From positions 1 through 48,305 of the forward strand of contig NZ_QLJH01000026.1 in NCBI RefSeq assembly GCF_003951315.1: a stretch of DNA of 48,305 nt, given 5' to 3'. The notes under the pieces are model-generated. The model was given only the letters and a program-made list of their open reading frames with translations. It was not told the origin of the DNA and did not search any database. The stretch is from Sphingomonas sp. S-NIH.Pt15_0812. Its GTDB lineage: Bacteria > Pseudomonadota > Alphaproteobacteria > Sphingomonadales > Sphingomonadaceae. This document shows, piece after piece, positions 32,004-41,060 of the stretch (the stretch's first letter is position 1; each line of letters begins with the position of its first letter). The translations under genes were made by a program, and so were the position numbers.

Positions 32004-33341
32004 ATGAGCGACCTCCTGTCCATCGGCGCCTCGGGCGTCCGCGCCTATCAGAGCGCGCTGTCCGTGACCGGCGAGAACATCGCCAATTCGGGCGCGGCCG
32101 GCTATGTCCGGCGCAGCGTGCGGCTGACCGAAATGGGCGCGGGCGCCGGGCTGGTCGATGTGCCGGCGGCGGGCAATGGCGTGCTGATGACCGGCATCGT
32201 CCGTTCCACCGACGTCTATGCCAGCCAGGCGGTGCGGAGCGCATCCGCCGACCTGTCGCGCACCACGGCGGGCGTGCAATGGCTCGACCGGATCGAGAAG
32301 ACGCTGACCGGCAACGAATTGTCGGCGCGCATGACCGGCTTCTTCGGCAGCGCCAATACGCTGGCCGCCGAACCCGATTCCACCGCGCTGCGTCAGGGGA
32401 TGCTGAGCGCCGCCGAGTCGCTCGGCATCGCCTTCACCGCCACCGGCCAGTCGTTCGACCAGATCGACCAGGACATGGACGCGGCGGGCCGCCAGGCGAC
32501 GACCCAGCTCAACGCGCTGGGCCGCGCGCTGGTCCAGATCAATGACGGCCTGGGCCGCACCACGCCCAACACCGCCGCCGCCGCGCAGTTGACCGACCAG
32601 CGCGATCAGATCCTCGACCAGATGAGCGCGATCGTCGATATCGACGTGACCACCGACTCGCTCGGCCGCACCAACGTCAAGCTGGGCGGCGCGAACGGCC
32701 AGGCCTTCGTCAACCAGAACCTGTCCGGCGCGGTCGCCTATCAGCGGGCCAAGGGCGAGGTCGTGCTGGCCGTGTCGATGAACGGCGGGGTCGGCATCCT
32801 GTCGCCCAGCGGCGGCGCGCTTGCCGGCATCGTCGACGGGGCGCAGCGCGTCTCGGCCGCGCGCGAGAAGGTGGAGGATGTCGCCGCCGACTTCGTGGCC
32901 CGGGTCAACGCCAACCAGAAGGCGGGCGAGGACCAGACCGGCGCCGCCGGGCAGGCGATGTTCACGGTCGGCACTCGGCCCACCGACATCGCCGTCGCGC
33001 TGACCAGCGGCGCGCAGATCGCGGCGGCCGATCCGGGCGGCGGCAGGCGCGACTCGAGCAAGCTGACCGATCTGGAGGGGCTTCGCGGGGCCAAGGGCTG
33101 GGAAGCCTCGCTGACCGCGACGATCACCAACAATGCCAGCACGCTCGACCAGCGCAACACCATCGCCGCCGCGCAGGGCGGGATCCGCGACGGCGCGATG
33201 TCGGCGCTGACCAGCACCACCGGCGTCAATCTGGACAGCGAGGCGGTGGAGCTGATGCGCTATCAACAGGCGTATCAGGCCTCCAGCCGCGTCATCCAGA
33301 TCGCGCGCGACACCCTCCAGACCATATTGGATATTCGCTGA
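32004..33341 (+). CDS. flgK: flagellar hook-associated protein 1 FlgK
   Basis: A 445-residue hook-filament junction protein. The N-terminus (LLSIGASGVRAYQSALSVTGENIANSGAAGYVRRSVRL) has the rod/hook signature. The C-terminal region GVNLDSEAVELMRYQQAYQASSRVIQIARDTLQTILDI matches FlgK. The central domain is shorter than in enterics. Its predicted export chaperone is the flgN-like gene of this cluster. The TGA overlaps the flgL ATG (TGATG). Confidence 0.92.
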   Translation: MSDLLSIGASGVRAYQSALSVTGENIANSGAAGYVRRSVRLTEMGAGAGLVDVPAAGNGVLMTGIVRSTDVYASQAVRSASADLSRTTAGVQWLDRIEKTLTGNELSARMTGFFGSANTLAAEPDSTALRQGMLSAAESLGIAFTATGQSFDQIDQDMDAAGRQATTQLNALGRALVQINDGLGRTTPNTAAAAQLTDQRDQILDQMSAIVDIDVTTDSLGRTNVKLGGANGQAFVNQNLSGAVAYQRAKGEVVLAVSMNGGVGILSPSGGALAGIVDGAQRVSAAREKVEDVAADFVARVNANQKAGEDQTGAAGQAMFTVGTRPTDIAVALTSGAQIAAADPGGGRRDSSKLTDLEGLRGAKGWEASLTATITNNASTLDQRNTIAAAQGGIRDGAMSALTSTTGVNLDSEAVELMRYQQAYQASSRVIQIARDTLQTILDIR

Positions 33342-34243
33342 TGGGCGTGCAGCTTTCCACCGCCAGCTTCTACGACAGCAATGCGCGACGCCTGTCGTCC
33401 ATGTCGGCGCGCGCGCAGACGTTGCAGACCGAGATCGCCACCGGCAAGCGGATCACCACCCCGTCGCAGGACCCGGCGGTGGCGCAGCAGCTCGCCGAAC
33501 TGGCGCGCAAGGACAGCGACGCCGCCGCTTACGGCGCGAACATGACGCTGGCCGGATCGCTCCTGACCCAGGCGGACGGCGTGCTGGGCCAGATCGCCAC
33601 CCAGCTCCAGCGCGCGCGCGAGCTGACCACCCAGGCGGCGACCGGCACCCAGAATTCCGAGACGCGCAAGATCATCGGCACCGAGCTGGAGTCGATCGTC
33701 GGCGCGATCGCCGGCCTGGCCAATACGCGCAACGTACGCGGCCAGCCGCTGTTCGGCACGCCGGACGGCACGCCCGCCGTGGTGCAGAATCCCGGCGGCG
33801 GCTTCACCTATGCGCCGATCAACGTGTCCGAAGTGCCGATCGCCGATGGCCAGAGCGTGCAGGCGACCGAGAGCGCCGCGCGCATCTTCACCCAGGCCGA
33901 CGGCACCGACACGTTGAAGATGCTGTCCGATCTCGCCGCCGCGCTAAAGGACAATGCCACCGACGGCAGCGCCGCCAATGCCGCGCTCGACAAGATCAGC
34001 GCCGCGACCGACCAGGTCTCGCTGGTTCAGGCGTCGATCGGCGCGCGATCGGCGCGGGTCGAGCTGCAACAGTCGCTGGCGACCACCGCCAATACCGATC
34101 GCGGCGACCTGCGCTCCAAGCTGGAGGACACCGACGTGACCTCGGCGGTGATCGAATTGCAGCAGCTGATGACCGCGCTGTCGGCGACCCAGGCCAGCTT
34201 CACCAAATTGTCCGGCCTGTCGCTGTTCGATTATCTGCGCTGA
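33341..34243 (+). CDS. flgL: flagellar hook-associated protein 3 FlgL
   Basis: A 300-residue second junction protein, flagellin-like. The N-terminal helix (LSTASFYDSNARRLSSMSARAQTLQTEIATGKRITTPSQDPAVAQQLA) and the C-terminal helix (DVTSAVIELQQLMTALSATQASFTKLSGLSLFDYL) are the coiled-coil ends that pack in the filament core. It is the last gene of the flg operon, with a likely intrinsic terminator about 75 bases downstream. Confidence 0.92.
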   Translation: MGVQLSTASFYDSNARRLSSMSARAQTLQTEIATGKRITTPSQDPAVAQQLAELARKDSDAAAYGANMTLAGSLLTQADGVLGQIATQLQRARELTTQAATGTQNSETRKIIGTELESIVGAIAGLANTRNVRGQPLFGTPDGTPAVVQNPGGGFTYAPINVSEVPIADGQSVQATESAARIFTQADGTDTLKMLSDLAAALKDNATDGSAANAALDKISAATDQVSLVQASIGARSARVELQQSLATTANTDRGDLRSKLEDTDVTSAVIELQQLMTALSATQASFTKLSGLSLFDYLR

Positions 34244-34317
34244 GTCGCCGGCACCAGCATGACGGTCCCCTGACCCCGGATCGTCATCGCGCGCGCCGCG
34301 ACGGAGCGGAATTGGGC

Positions 34318-34339
34318 GCCGGGCACCCGGCAAATTTTT
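34318..34339 (+). terminator. intrinsic terminator of the flg operon
   Basis: GCCGG-GCACC-type stem (GCCGGGCACCCGGC, 34318-34331) is followed by AAATTTTT, the best rho-independent terminator in the window. An alternative pairing CACCCGG/CCGGGTG across the T-run exists, so the region could switch between two structures. The remaining 34340-34425 holds a poor GG-N10-GC match and a CCGGCC/GGCCGG hairpin in the motA leader. Confidence 0.6.
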
Positions 34340-34425
34340 CCGGGTGGTAACGGATTGGCGAGGAAGTCCGGTTAACCCGTTGAACATCAAGCCGGCCTTG
34401 GCCGGATACCGGGGGTGTCGCGTTC

Positions 34426-35289
34426 ATGTTTCCAGCCATCGGCCTCGTGGTCCTGCTCGTCATGGTGTTCGGCGGCTTCGCCTTCACGGGCGGCGCGCTC
34501 GGCCCCGTCATGGAGGCGATCCCGCACGAGATGCTCATCATCGGCGGCGCGGCGGCGGGCGCGCTCATCATCGGCAATTCGGGCGCCGAGCTGAAGGCGA
34601 TGGGCGGCGGCCTGGCCAAGGTGTTCAAGGGCCCGAAATACAAGAAGCAGGATTATCTCGACACCATCTTCCTGGTGTCGAAGCTGATGAAGATGCTGCG
34701 CATGGAGGGGCCGATCGCGGTGGAGCCGCATGTCGAGGACCCCGCCTCCTCCGCCGTCTTCGCCGAATATCCCAAGCTGTTGAAGGACCATACGCTCATC
34801 GCGATGATCGCCGACACGCTGCGGCTGGTGGTGGTGTCGTCGGGCACGCTCGACGTCCATGCGGTCGAGGACGTGATGGACCATGCGATCAAGACCCACC
34901 ACCACGAGGTGGAGGGGCCGCAGCACACGCTGACCAGCCTGGCCGATTCGCTGCCCGCGCTCGGCATCGTCGCGGCGGTGCTGGGCATCGTGAAGACGAT
35001 GGGCTCGATCGACAAGCCGCCCTCGGTGCTGGGCGGGATGATCGGGTCGGCGCTGGTCGGCACCTTCATGGGCGTGCTGCTCGCCTATGGCATCGTCTCG
35101 CCGCTGGCGGGCCGGCTGAAGCAGGTGATCGACGCCGACGCCGCCATCTATGACGTGGTGAAGCAGATCATCATCGCCTCGCTCCACGGCCATCCGCAGC
35201 CCCTGGTGATCGAGGCGGCACGCGCCGGCATCGCGCACAAGAACCAGCCCGGCTTCGCCGAGGTGTTCGATGGGCTGAGGGGCAAGTAA
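34426..35289 (+). CDS. motA: flagellar motor stator protein MotA
   Basis: A 287-residue proton-channel subunit of the stator, normal length for the alphaproteobacterial/enteric type. The N-terminal spans and the IIGGAAAGALIIGN segment are typical. The cytoplasmic domain carries FAEYPKLLKDHTLIAMIADTLRL, and the C-terminal spans have ADSLPALGIVAAVLGIVKTMG, with the key proline, then GGMIGSALVGTFMGVLLAYGIVSPLA. It partners with the adjacent full-length motB (1 base apart). Confidence 0.94.
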   Translation: MFPAIGLVVLLVMVFGGFAFTGGALGPVMEAIPHEMLIIGGAAAGALIIGNSGAELKAMGGGLAKVFKGPKYKKQDYLDTIFLVSKLMKMLRMEGPIAVEPHVEDPASSAVFAEYPKLLKDHTLIAMIADTLRLVVVSSGTLDVHAVEDVMDHAIKTHHHEVEGPQHTLTSLADSLPALGIVAAVLGIVKTMGSIDKPPSVLGGMIGSALVGTFMGVLLAYGIVSPLAGRLKQVIDADAAIYDVVKQIIIASLHGHPQPLVIEAARAGIAHKNQPGFAEVFDGLRGK

Positions 35290-35290
35290 C

Positions 35291-36199
35291 ATGGCGAAGG
35301 CGGCACCGCACGGCCACAACATCCCGCCCAAGATCATCGTCAAGAAGATCTATATCGAGGGCGGCGGCGGCCATCATGGCGGCGCGTGGAAGGTCGCCTA
35401 TGCCGATTTCGTGACCGCGATGATGGCGTTCTTCCTGCTGCTCTGGCTGCTGGGCGCCACGACCGAGAAGCAGCGCAAGGGCATCGCCGACTATTTCGCG
35501 CCGACCTTGATCGACACGCATGCGATCGGCATCGGCGGCTCGGGCCTGCTCGGCGGCGAATCGCTGATGTCGAACAACAAATTGGGACCCAAGGCCGCCG
35601 CCGCGCGCGTCGCGTCGATGGGCCTGGCCGCGCCGATCGAGCAGCAGGGTCCCGAAAGTGGCCTCGGCAAGAAGGGCTCGCTGCGCAGCACGCCGGCCAG
35701 CCGGGCCGAGGATCTGAAATCCTTCGAGGCGATGCGCCGCCAGGTGATGGCCAAGATCGCCGGGTCGAAGCAGCTCGCCAGGCTCGCCAACCATATCCGC
35801 TTCGTCCGCACCGCCGACGGCCTGCGCATCGACCTGGTCGACGACGCGGATTATTCGATGTTCGCCAGCGGCACGACGGTGCTGGACGGGCGCGCGGGCG
35901 ATCTGATCGGCATGATCGCCCAGTCGATCGCGCCGATGGGCAATCCGATCATGATCCGCGGTCATACCGACAGCGTGCCTTATGGCGACCCGCGCGCGAT
36001 GAACAACTGGATGCTCGCCACCGGCCGCGCCGAGGCGACCCGCCGCCGCCTGGCGCTGGGCGGCCTCCCCGAAGCGCGGTTCGACCGGATCGAGGGCGTC
36101 GCCGACCGCGAGCCGATGATCGCCAACAACCCCGCCGACCCCCGCAACCGCCGGGTGGCGATCACCTTGCTCTATCGACGGGGCGTGTTCGGGCAGTGA
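35291..36199 (+). CDS. motB: flagellar motor stator protein MotB
   Basis: A 302-residue stator subunit that carries protons and anchors to peptidoglycan. The transmembrane helix is AWKVAYADFVTAMMAFFLLLWLL with the proton-binding Asp39. A long linker with the plug follows. The OmpA-like domain has IRGHTDSVPYGDP, LATGRAEATRRRL and the C-terminal RNRRVAITLLYR, so it is complete, unlike the shorter MotB-like copy at the other end of the cluster. Confidence 0.94.
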   Translation: MAKAAPHGHNIPPKIIVKKIYIEGGGGHHGGAWKVAYADFVTAMMAFFLLLWLLGATTEKQRKGIADYFAPTLIDTHAIGIGGSGLLGGESLMSNNKLGPKAAAARVASMGLAAPIEQQGPESGLGKKGSLRSTPASRAEDLKSFEAMRRQVMAKIAGSKQLARLANHIRFVRTADGLRIDLVDDADYSMFASGTTVLDGRAGDLIGMIAQSIAPMGNPIMIRGHTDSVPYGDPRAMNNWMLATGRAEATRRRLALGGLPEARFDRIEGVADREPMIANNPADPRNRRVAITLLYRRGVFGQ

Positions 36200-36227
36200 G
36201 CGGGGCCCGATCGACGTTCGGCGCGCC

Positions 36228-38219
36228 TCAGAAGTTGGCGGACACGCCCATCCAGAAGGTCCGGCCGTAATTGACGGTGCTATAGGTTGCATCGTCCAGC
36301 CGCTTGTCGCCGATATTGTAGATGCCGCCCTGGACCCGGAACCCGCGACCCAGGTCATGGCTGCCCAGCAGGTCCGCCGTCAGATAGGCGGGGGCGGATT
36401 CACCGGTGATCCGCGCCTGATATTCGCGGCCATAATAGTTGATCGAGGTCCACACCCGCGTCGCCTGGCTGATCTCCCAGTCGCCGCGCACATTGCCCTT
36501 CCATTTCGGTGTCAGGGCCAGCGGCGCGCCCTTGTTCGGGCCGCTCTTCTGCTCGGAATCGAGATAGGTCATGTTGCCGCGCACCGAGAAGGCGGGATCG
36601 ATCCGCCAGCGTCCGCTCACCTCGACGCCCAGGATCGATGCGCGGTTGACGTTGATTCGATCGAGCACCTGCAACCCCTCCCAGCGCCGGCTGGTGGTCA
36701 CCGTCGACAGCTGGTCGCGGAAATCATTGTAGAAGATCGTCGCGCCCGCCGAGATACCGGTCCGGTTCGACCACATGGCGGTCGCTTCGTAATTGGTGCT
36801 GCTCTCCGGCTTCAGGTCGGGATTGCCGAACTGGACGAAGCGATTGCGCCGGACCACGGCATAGCCGGGGATGACGGCGCGCAGTTCCGGCGCCTTGAAG
36901 CCGCGCGCGACGCCGCCCTTCAGCGTCCAGCGGTCGGTGACGTGCCACACGGCATAGGCGCGCGGATTGACGTGCCGGCCATATTTCTGATGGTCGTCCA
37001 GCCGGACACCGCCGGTCAGGCTCAGCGCCGGCGAGACCCGCCATTCCGTCTCCGCGAAGATGCCGCGCTGGACCACGGAATAGCGCTCATATTCCCGCTC
37101 GTTGGGCTTGCCGCGATTGGCCTGGTTCCAGTCGCGCAGGCCGGTGCGCAGCCATTGCACGCCGATGGTGGTGGTGTTGCGGGTGGTCGGCAGGACCAGC
37201 TTGGCGTCGAACACCTGGTTGCGCACCTCCGGCCGGCGTCCGAAGACATCGGTCTGGGCGGGCGTCGCCAGTCCTTCGCGGCTGGAAGTCTCGTCCAGAT
37301 AGGACAGGAAGGAGGCGAGCCGGCCCCAGCGGCCATTATGCATCAGCGACCAATAGTCGCGATTATTGTCCTGCTGGCGCGTCGACCAATTGGGGCTGAT
37401 GCCCTGCCCGTTGCGCAGCCGCGACACGCCGCCCTCCAGGATCAGTTCCTGGTTCGCCGCCGGGGTCAGCACCGCGCGTCCGGTCGCGCTGCGGTTGCGC
37501 GCGCGGGCGAAGCCGTTGGTGACCAGGACATTGTCGTCCGCCGCCCGGCCCAGATAGCTGCTCCAGGCCTGCACGCCCAGCAGCCCGCCGATCACCGGCC
37601 CGCTGATATAGCCCTGCACGAAACCTTCATTGCCCTGGTCGCCATGCTGGCGCAGCGAATAGTCATAGGACAGGGTGCCGCTCCACACCGGGGTCGGCCG
37701 GCGGGTGATGACGTTGATGACGCCGCCGATCGCGTCCGAGCCGTAGAGCGACGACATCGGTCCGCGCACCACCTCGATCCGCTCGATCGCGGCGGCGGGC
37801 GGGGTCAGGCTCTGCTCATAGCCGCGATTGCCGTTGACCCGCGATTCGCGCGCGCTCTGCCGGCGGCCGTCGACCAGGATCAGCGTATAGTCGCCCGGCA
37901 TGCCGCGCATCTGGATGTCGCGTTCGTTGGCGTTGCCGTTGACGACGACGCCCTCCACGTCGCGCACGGCGTCGGCCAGGTTATGGATCGCGCGACGGCG
38001 CAGGTCCGCGCCGTCGATGACCGTGACCGAGGCCGGCGCATCCTCCTGCTTCTGTTGAAAGCCGGTGGCGGTCACGACGATATCGTCGCCGCCGCCGGTT
38101 TCGGACGCGGTCGGCGTGGTGCTTTGCGCCTGTGCCGGCGCGGCGGCGATCATGGCCGCCAGCGACAGGGCAACAGAATAGGACCGCGTCGACGGACGCG
38201 GGAAACGGTTAGGCAGCAT
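36228..38219 (-). CDS. TonB-dependent outer-membrane receptor, FepA/CirA-like
   Basis: A 663-residue receptor. It has a signal peptide to about residue 32 (APAQAQS), a TonB box-like DDIVVTATGF (45-54), a plug domain (about 58-170) with RDIQMRGMPGDYTLILVDGRRQS and IERIEVVRGPMSSLYGSDAIGGVINVITRRP, then a 22-strand barrel ending in aromatic F (GRTFWMGVSANF). The plug text resembles CirA/FepA catecholate receptors, so iron-siderophore uptake is likely, but no siderophore genes are nearby. A possible promoter and iron box lie upstream. Confidence 0.88.
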   Translation of the reverse strand: MLPNRFPRPSTRSYSVALSLAAMIAAAPAQAQSTTPTASETGGGDDIVVTATGFQQKQEDAPASVTVIDGADLRRRAIHNLADAVRDVEGVVVNGNANERDIQMRGMPGDYTLILVDGRRQSARESRVNGNRGYEQSLTPPAAAIERIEVVRGPMSSLYGSDAIGGVINVITRRPTPVWSGTLSYDYSLRQHGDQGNEGFVQGYISGPVIGGLLGVQAWSSYLGRAADDNVLVTNGFARARNRSATGRAVLTPAANQELILEGGVSRLRNGQGISPNWSTRQQDNNRDYWSLMHNGRWGRLASFLSYLDETSSREGLATPAQTDVFGRRPEVRNQVFDAKLVLPTTRNTTTIGVQWLRTGLRDWNQANRGKPNEREYERYSVVQRGIFAETEWRVSPALSLTGGVRLDDHQKYGRHVNPRAYAVWHVTDRWTLKGGVARGFKAPELRAVIPGYAVVRRNRFVQFGNPDLKPESSTNYEATAMWSNRTGISAGATIFYNDFRDQLSTVTTSRRWEGLQVLDRINVNRASILGVEVSGRWRIDPAFSVRGNMTYLDSEQKSGPNKGAPLALTPKWKGNVRGDWEISQATRVWTSINYYGREYQARITGESAPAYLTADLLGSHDLGRGFRVQGGIYNIGDKRLDDATYSTVNYGRTFWMGVSANF

Positions 38220-38257
38220 GAATTCCCCCTACGGAATGAGCCTCTCCCAACGCGTTC

Positions 38258-38286
38258 CCGCTAATGCGGATGCGAACCGGTATCAA
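38258..38286 (-). promoter_or_regulatory. possible promoter with iron-box-like spacer for the TonB receptor
   Basis: On the minus strand TTGATA (38286-38281) and TAGCGG (38263-38258) are 17 bases apart. The spacer contains TTCGCATCCGCATTAG, loosely like alphaproteobacterial Fur/Irr sites (TTCGCA...TGCAAA type). The surrounding 38281-38335 is AT-rich compared with the rest of the window. Tentative on both counts. Confidence 0.25.
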
Positions 38287-38360
38287 CTAAAAAATAACGT
38301 AGATTTTACTTTTGGATTGGTATGGGGACTGCGCTCTGGACGCGAGCGCGGCCTACACGA

Positions 38361-38729
38361 TCAGCGCGATGCCTGGAGGCGCTGCGTAATGATTTGATAT
38401 TTCTCCGGAGTCGTGTCGCGCATCGCCGCATCGCGCGACGACGGAATATCGTCGAACGGGATGGGCTCGGCAAACTGACCGACCGTCAGATCCCACCTTG
38501 TACCGTCGATGCGATTGTAGAAGTGCGTGCCGCCAACGGTCCCGGTAGCAAGGATATCTCCCCCGAAATGATCCTGCACGATCAATGCCGTGACGCTGCA
38601 ATGATTTTTCGCGGGGTTTTCAGCGGACCAGCTTTCCGGAGGACTGGCGGTTTCGGCGGACCATGATGTTCGAAGTTTGCGATACAGGTCGATCTGCGTG
38701 TCGAAGGATTTTGCTGGCATATCGTTCAT
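38361..38729 (-). CDS. YunG family protein
   Basis: A 122-residue cytosolic protein of the YunG type, of unknown function. The characteristic pattern SWSAETASPPESWSAENPAKNHCSVTALIVQDHFGGDIL, with the central HCSVTALIVQD, then GGTHFYNRIDGTRWDLTVGQF (about residues 23-84), matches family members as I recall them; the Cys and His layout hints at a papain-like (transglutaminase/peptidase) fold, but this is inference. GC content is visibly lower than its neighbours, suggesting transfer. The ATG at 38729 or 38720 may start it. Gaps of 141 and 121 bases on either side argue for its own transcript. Confidence 0.7.
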   Translation of the reverse strand: MNDMPAKSFDTQIDLYRKLRTSWSAETASPPESWSAENPAKNHCSVTALIVQDHFGGDILATGTVGGTHFYNRIDGTRWDLTVGQFAEPIPFDDIPSSRDAAMRDTTPEKYQIITQRLQASR

Positions 38730-38806
38730 ACCGTATCCGATGGGGTCCAGGCCGCCACCTCTACTTTCGGGTGATGCGACGCGAAAGCCGGACCCGCCGT
38801 TTCCCG

Positions 38807-38825
38807 ATGCCGTTCGAACCGGCAT
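38807..38825. terminator. hairpin downstream of the merR gene
   Basis: ATGCCG and CGGCAT are perfect arms around TTCGAAC, 26 bases past the merR stop codon on the minus strand. There is no U-tract. It could be a weak terminator separating the regulator from the YunG gene. Confidence 0.3.
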
Positions 38826-38850
38826 TGCGCCTTTCCAGCACGGACGCCCC

Positions 38851-39264
38851 TCACCCCCCGGCCACCGGCTCCTCGATCCGTGCCAGCGCCTCGCGCTCGA
38901 TCGTCGCCAGTTCGACCAGCGTCTGGTCGATGGCGTGGCGTTGCACCTCCAGTTCGTCGATCCGCTCGCGGCAGCGACCGGCCAGGCGGCGCATCTGCTC
39001 CACATGCTGCGGATCGGCATCGTACAGATCGAGGAACTCCTCGATCTCGCGCAGCGAGAAGCCCAGCCGCTTGCCGCGAAGGATCAACTGCATCCGCGCC
39101 GTGTCGCGCCGCGTATAGACGCGCGTCGAACCGATGCGCAGCGGCTGGATCAGCCCGCGATCCTCGTAGAAGCGCAGGGTGCGTTGCGTCACGCCCAGGC
39201 TGGTCGCCACCTCCTGGATGCCGCGCAGGTCCCGATCATCTTGGCTCACCGGCCACTCCCCCAT
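38851..39264 (-). CDS. MerR-family transcriptional regulator, LiuR-like
   Basis: A 137-residue MerR regulator. The N-terminal winged helix (GIQEVATSLGVTQRTLRFYEDRGLIQPLR...RVYTRRDTARMQLILRGKRLGFSLREIEEFLDLYD, about 14-82) is followed by a dimerisation coiled coil with no metal-binding cysteines beyond one in GRCRERIDE. The RGKRLGFSLxEIxExLDLYD text resembles LiuR-type regulators of fatty-acid and branched-chain amino-acid catabolism. ATG at 39264 overlaps the fadD end by 29 bases; GTG at 39249 is the other start. It is co-transcribed with fadD and probably controls the divergent beta-oxidation genes. Confidence 0.85.
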   Translation of the reverse strand: MGEWPVSQDDRDLRGIQEVATSLGVTQRTLRFYEDRGLIQPLRIGSTRVYTRRDTARMQLILRGKRLGFSLREIEEFLDLYDADPQHVEQMRRLAGRCRERIDELEVQRHAIDQTLVELATIEREALARIEEPVAGG

Positions 39265-40978
39265 TGTCCCCCGACCGCGCCGCCCGCGCGACCTCTTCCT
39301 CGACCAGCTCCTTCTTGGACAGCTTGCCGATCAACGTCTTGGGCAGGCTTTCGCGGATTTCCACCTCGCGCGGAAGCTCGATCTTGCTGATCTTGTCGCG
39401 CAGGAAGTCGCGCAACCCCTCCGCCGTCGCGGATGCGCCGGGGGTCAGCGTCACGAACGCCTTGGGCGCCTGGCCGCGATAGCGGTCGGCGACGCCGATC
39501 ACCACCGCCTCGGCGACCTCGGGATGCTCGTACAGCGCCTCCTCGATCACCCGCGGATAGACATTGTAGCCGCCGCACAGGATCATGTCCTTGATCCGGT
39601 CGACGATGAACAGATAGCCGTCCGCGTCGAGATAGCCGACATCGCCGGTGCGCAGCGCGCCCTCGGCGAACACCGCCTCGGTCTCGGCGGGCTTGTGCCA
39701 ATAGCCGGCCATCACCTGGGGCCCGCGCGCGCAGATCTCGCCCTTCTCGCCGGTCGCGACGATGCGCGTCGGATTCTCGCGGTCGCGGATCTCGATCGTC
39801 GTGCCGGGAAAGGGCAGGCCGGCCGATCCCTCCTTGTTCACGCCCTCGAACGGGTTGCAGGTGATGATCGGCGACGCCTCCGACAGGCCGTAACCCTCGA
39901 CCAGCTTGGCGCGGGTATGGTGTTCGAAGGCGTGGCGCACCTCGATCGGCAGCGGCGCGCCGCCCGAGATGCAGACCTTGATCGCCGACAGGTCGGGCCG
40001 CTCGCCCTCGGGCAGATTGGCGAGCGCGTTGTAGATGGTCGGCACCGCCGGGAAATAGGTCGGCCGCGTCCGCTTCAGCGTGGCGAGCAGCTGCTTCAGC
40101 TCGAACCGGGGCAGCAGGATCATCTCCGCCCCCGTCCGCGCCGAGAAGGTGAGGACGTTGGTCAGCGCGAAGACGTGGAACAGTGGCAGCACGCCCAGCA
40201 CCCGATCCTGCTCCGCCGCCTCGCCGCCGACATGCGCGACCATCGCATCGGCGTTCGACACCAGGTTGGCATGGCTCAGCATCGCCGCCTTGGGCACGCC
40301 GGTGGTGCCGCCGGTATATTGCAGCACCGCCACGTCGTCGGGCGCGACCGCGACCGGCACGGGAGTCGCGCCGCGCGCCATCAGGTCGCGGAAGTAGAGG
40401 TGCCGCGCGTCGCGGGGCGCGCGGCCGATCTCGCGGCGCTTGACCAGCCGGTAGCCGATCCGCTTCGCGAACGGCAGCGCGTCGGCGATCGGGCAGCTGA
40501 CGACATGGCGCAGCATCGTCTCGCCCGCCACCTTGAGCACGCGCGCCTGGATCTCGGCCAGATCGCAGGTGACGATGATCTCCGCGCCCGAATCCGCGAT
40601 CAGATGGTGCAGCTCGCGCTCGACATAGAGCGGGTTGACGTTGACGACGATGCCGCCGACCTTGAGCGTCGCGAAGAACAGGATGGGGTAATAGGGCGTG
40701 TTGGGCAGGCAGAGCGCGACCCGCGTTCCCTTCACGACGCCCAGGGATTGCAGCCCCGCCGCCGCCCGATCGACCGCCGCGCCCAATTCGCCCCAGCGGG
40801 TGATCCGGCCCATGAAGTCGATCGCGGCGCGATTGCCGAAGCGTCGGACCGAATCGTCGAGCAGGGCGCCCAGCAATCGCGGTCGCACGTCGAGCGGCGC
40901 GCCCTGCTTGATCGCGGGCGCAAGCCCCCCGTTCAAGCCATCTCCCGCGTCCGCCGTGCCTGTCGCGATTCCGTTCAT
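39236..40978 (-). CDS. fadD: long-chain fatty-acid-CoA ligase
   Basis: A 580-residue adenylate-forming enzyme that activates imported long-chain fatty acids with ATP and CoA at the inner membrane. The AMP-binding P-loop is YTGGTTGVPK (221-230), followed by GYGLSEASP in the second half. The C-terminal TGDVGYLDADGYLFIVDRIKDMILCGGYNVYP and the final LPKTLIGKLSKKEL provide the hinge and the catalytic lysine. The ATG at 40978 has AGAGGATGCGAGG before it. It is coupled to merR and divergent from the thiolase gene. Confidence 0.92.
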   Translation of the reverse strand: MNGIATGTADAGDGLNGGLAPAIKQGAPLDVRPRLLGALLDDSVRRFGNRAAIDFMGRITRWGELGAAVDRAAAGLQSLGVVKGTRVALCLPNTPYYPILFFATLKVGGIVVNVNPLYVERELHHLIADSGAEIIVTCDLAEIQARVLKVAGETMLRHVVSCPIADALPFAKRIGYRLVKRREIGRAPRDARHLYFRDLMARGATPVPVAVAPDDVAVLQYTGGTTGVPKAAMLSHANLVSNADAMVAHVGGEAAEQDRVLGVLPLFHVFALTNVLTFSARTGAEMILLPRFELKQLLATLKRTRPTYFPAVPTIYNALANLPEGERPDLSAIKVCISGGAPLPIEVRHAFEHHTRAKLVEGYGLSEASPIITCNPFEGVNKEGSAGLPFPGTTIEIRDRENPTRIVATGEKGEICARGPQVMAGYWHKPAETEAVFAEGALRTGDVGYLDADGYLFIVDRIKDMILCGGYNVYPRVIEEALYEHPEVAEAVVIGVADRYRGQAPKAFVTLTPGASATAEGLRDFLRDKISKIELPREVEIRESLPKTLIGKLSKKELVEEEVARAARSGDNGGVAGEPR

Positions 40979-41004
40979 CCTCGCATCCTCTCCATCCCGA
41001 GCAT

Positions 41005-41019
41005 CGGACATATTGTCCG
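41005..41019. promoter_or_regulatory. inverted repeat CGGACA-TAT-TGTCCG in the fadD/thiolase intergenic region
   Basis: Perfect 6-bp arms around TAT lie 26 bases from the fadD start; a related half-site GGACAT recurs at 41060-41065. It is a candidate operator for a dimeric (for example TetR-type) regulator of both directions. No such regulator is in the window. Confidence 0.4.
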
Positions 41020-41029
41020 TCTGCACCAC

Positions 41030-41060
41030 TTGACGTAATGGGAAGCTATCGCACCTATAG
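41030..41060 (+). promoter_or_regulatory. candidate MerR-type promoter (19-bp spacer) of the beta-oxidation operon
   Basis: TTGACG (41030-41035) and CTATAG (41055-41060) are 19 bases apart, the stretched spacing typical of MerR-activated promoters. The -35 sits in TTGACGTAA, close to half of the ACGT-containing operator I recall for LiuR. The thiolase ATG lies 50 bases beyond the -10, with an AGAGAGGA ribosome site. Confidence 0.45.

Noticed and set aside
30975..33266. Minus-strand open frame of 763 codons across flgI-flgK
   Set aside because: Same reasoning; the flagellar genes on the plus strand explain the DNA fully.
34340..34360. Possible sigma-54 promoter for motA (TGGTAAC-GGAT-TGGC)
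   Set aside because: Spacing fits but four consensus positions outside the invariant pairs differ; not strong enough to list.
39179..41038. Plus-strand open frame of 619 codons opposite fadD
   Set aside because: His/Arg/Asp-rich shadow without motifs; fadD on the minus strand has all family signatures.
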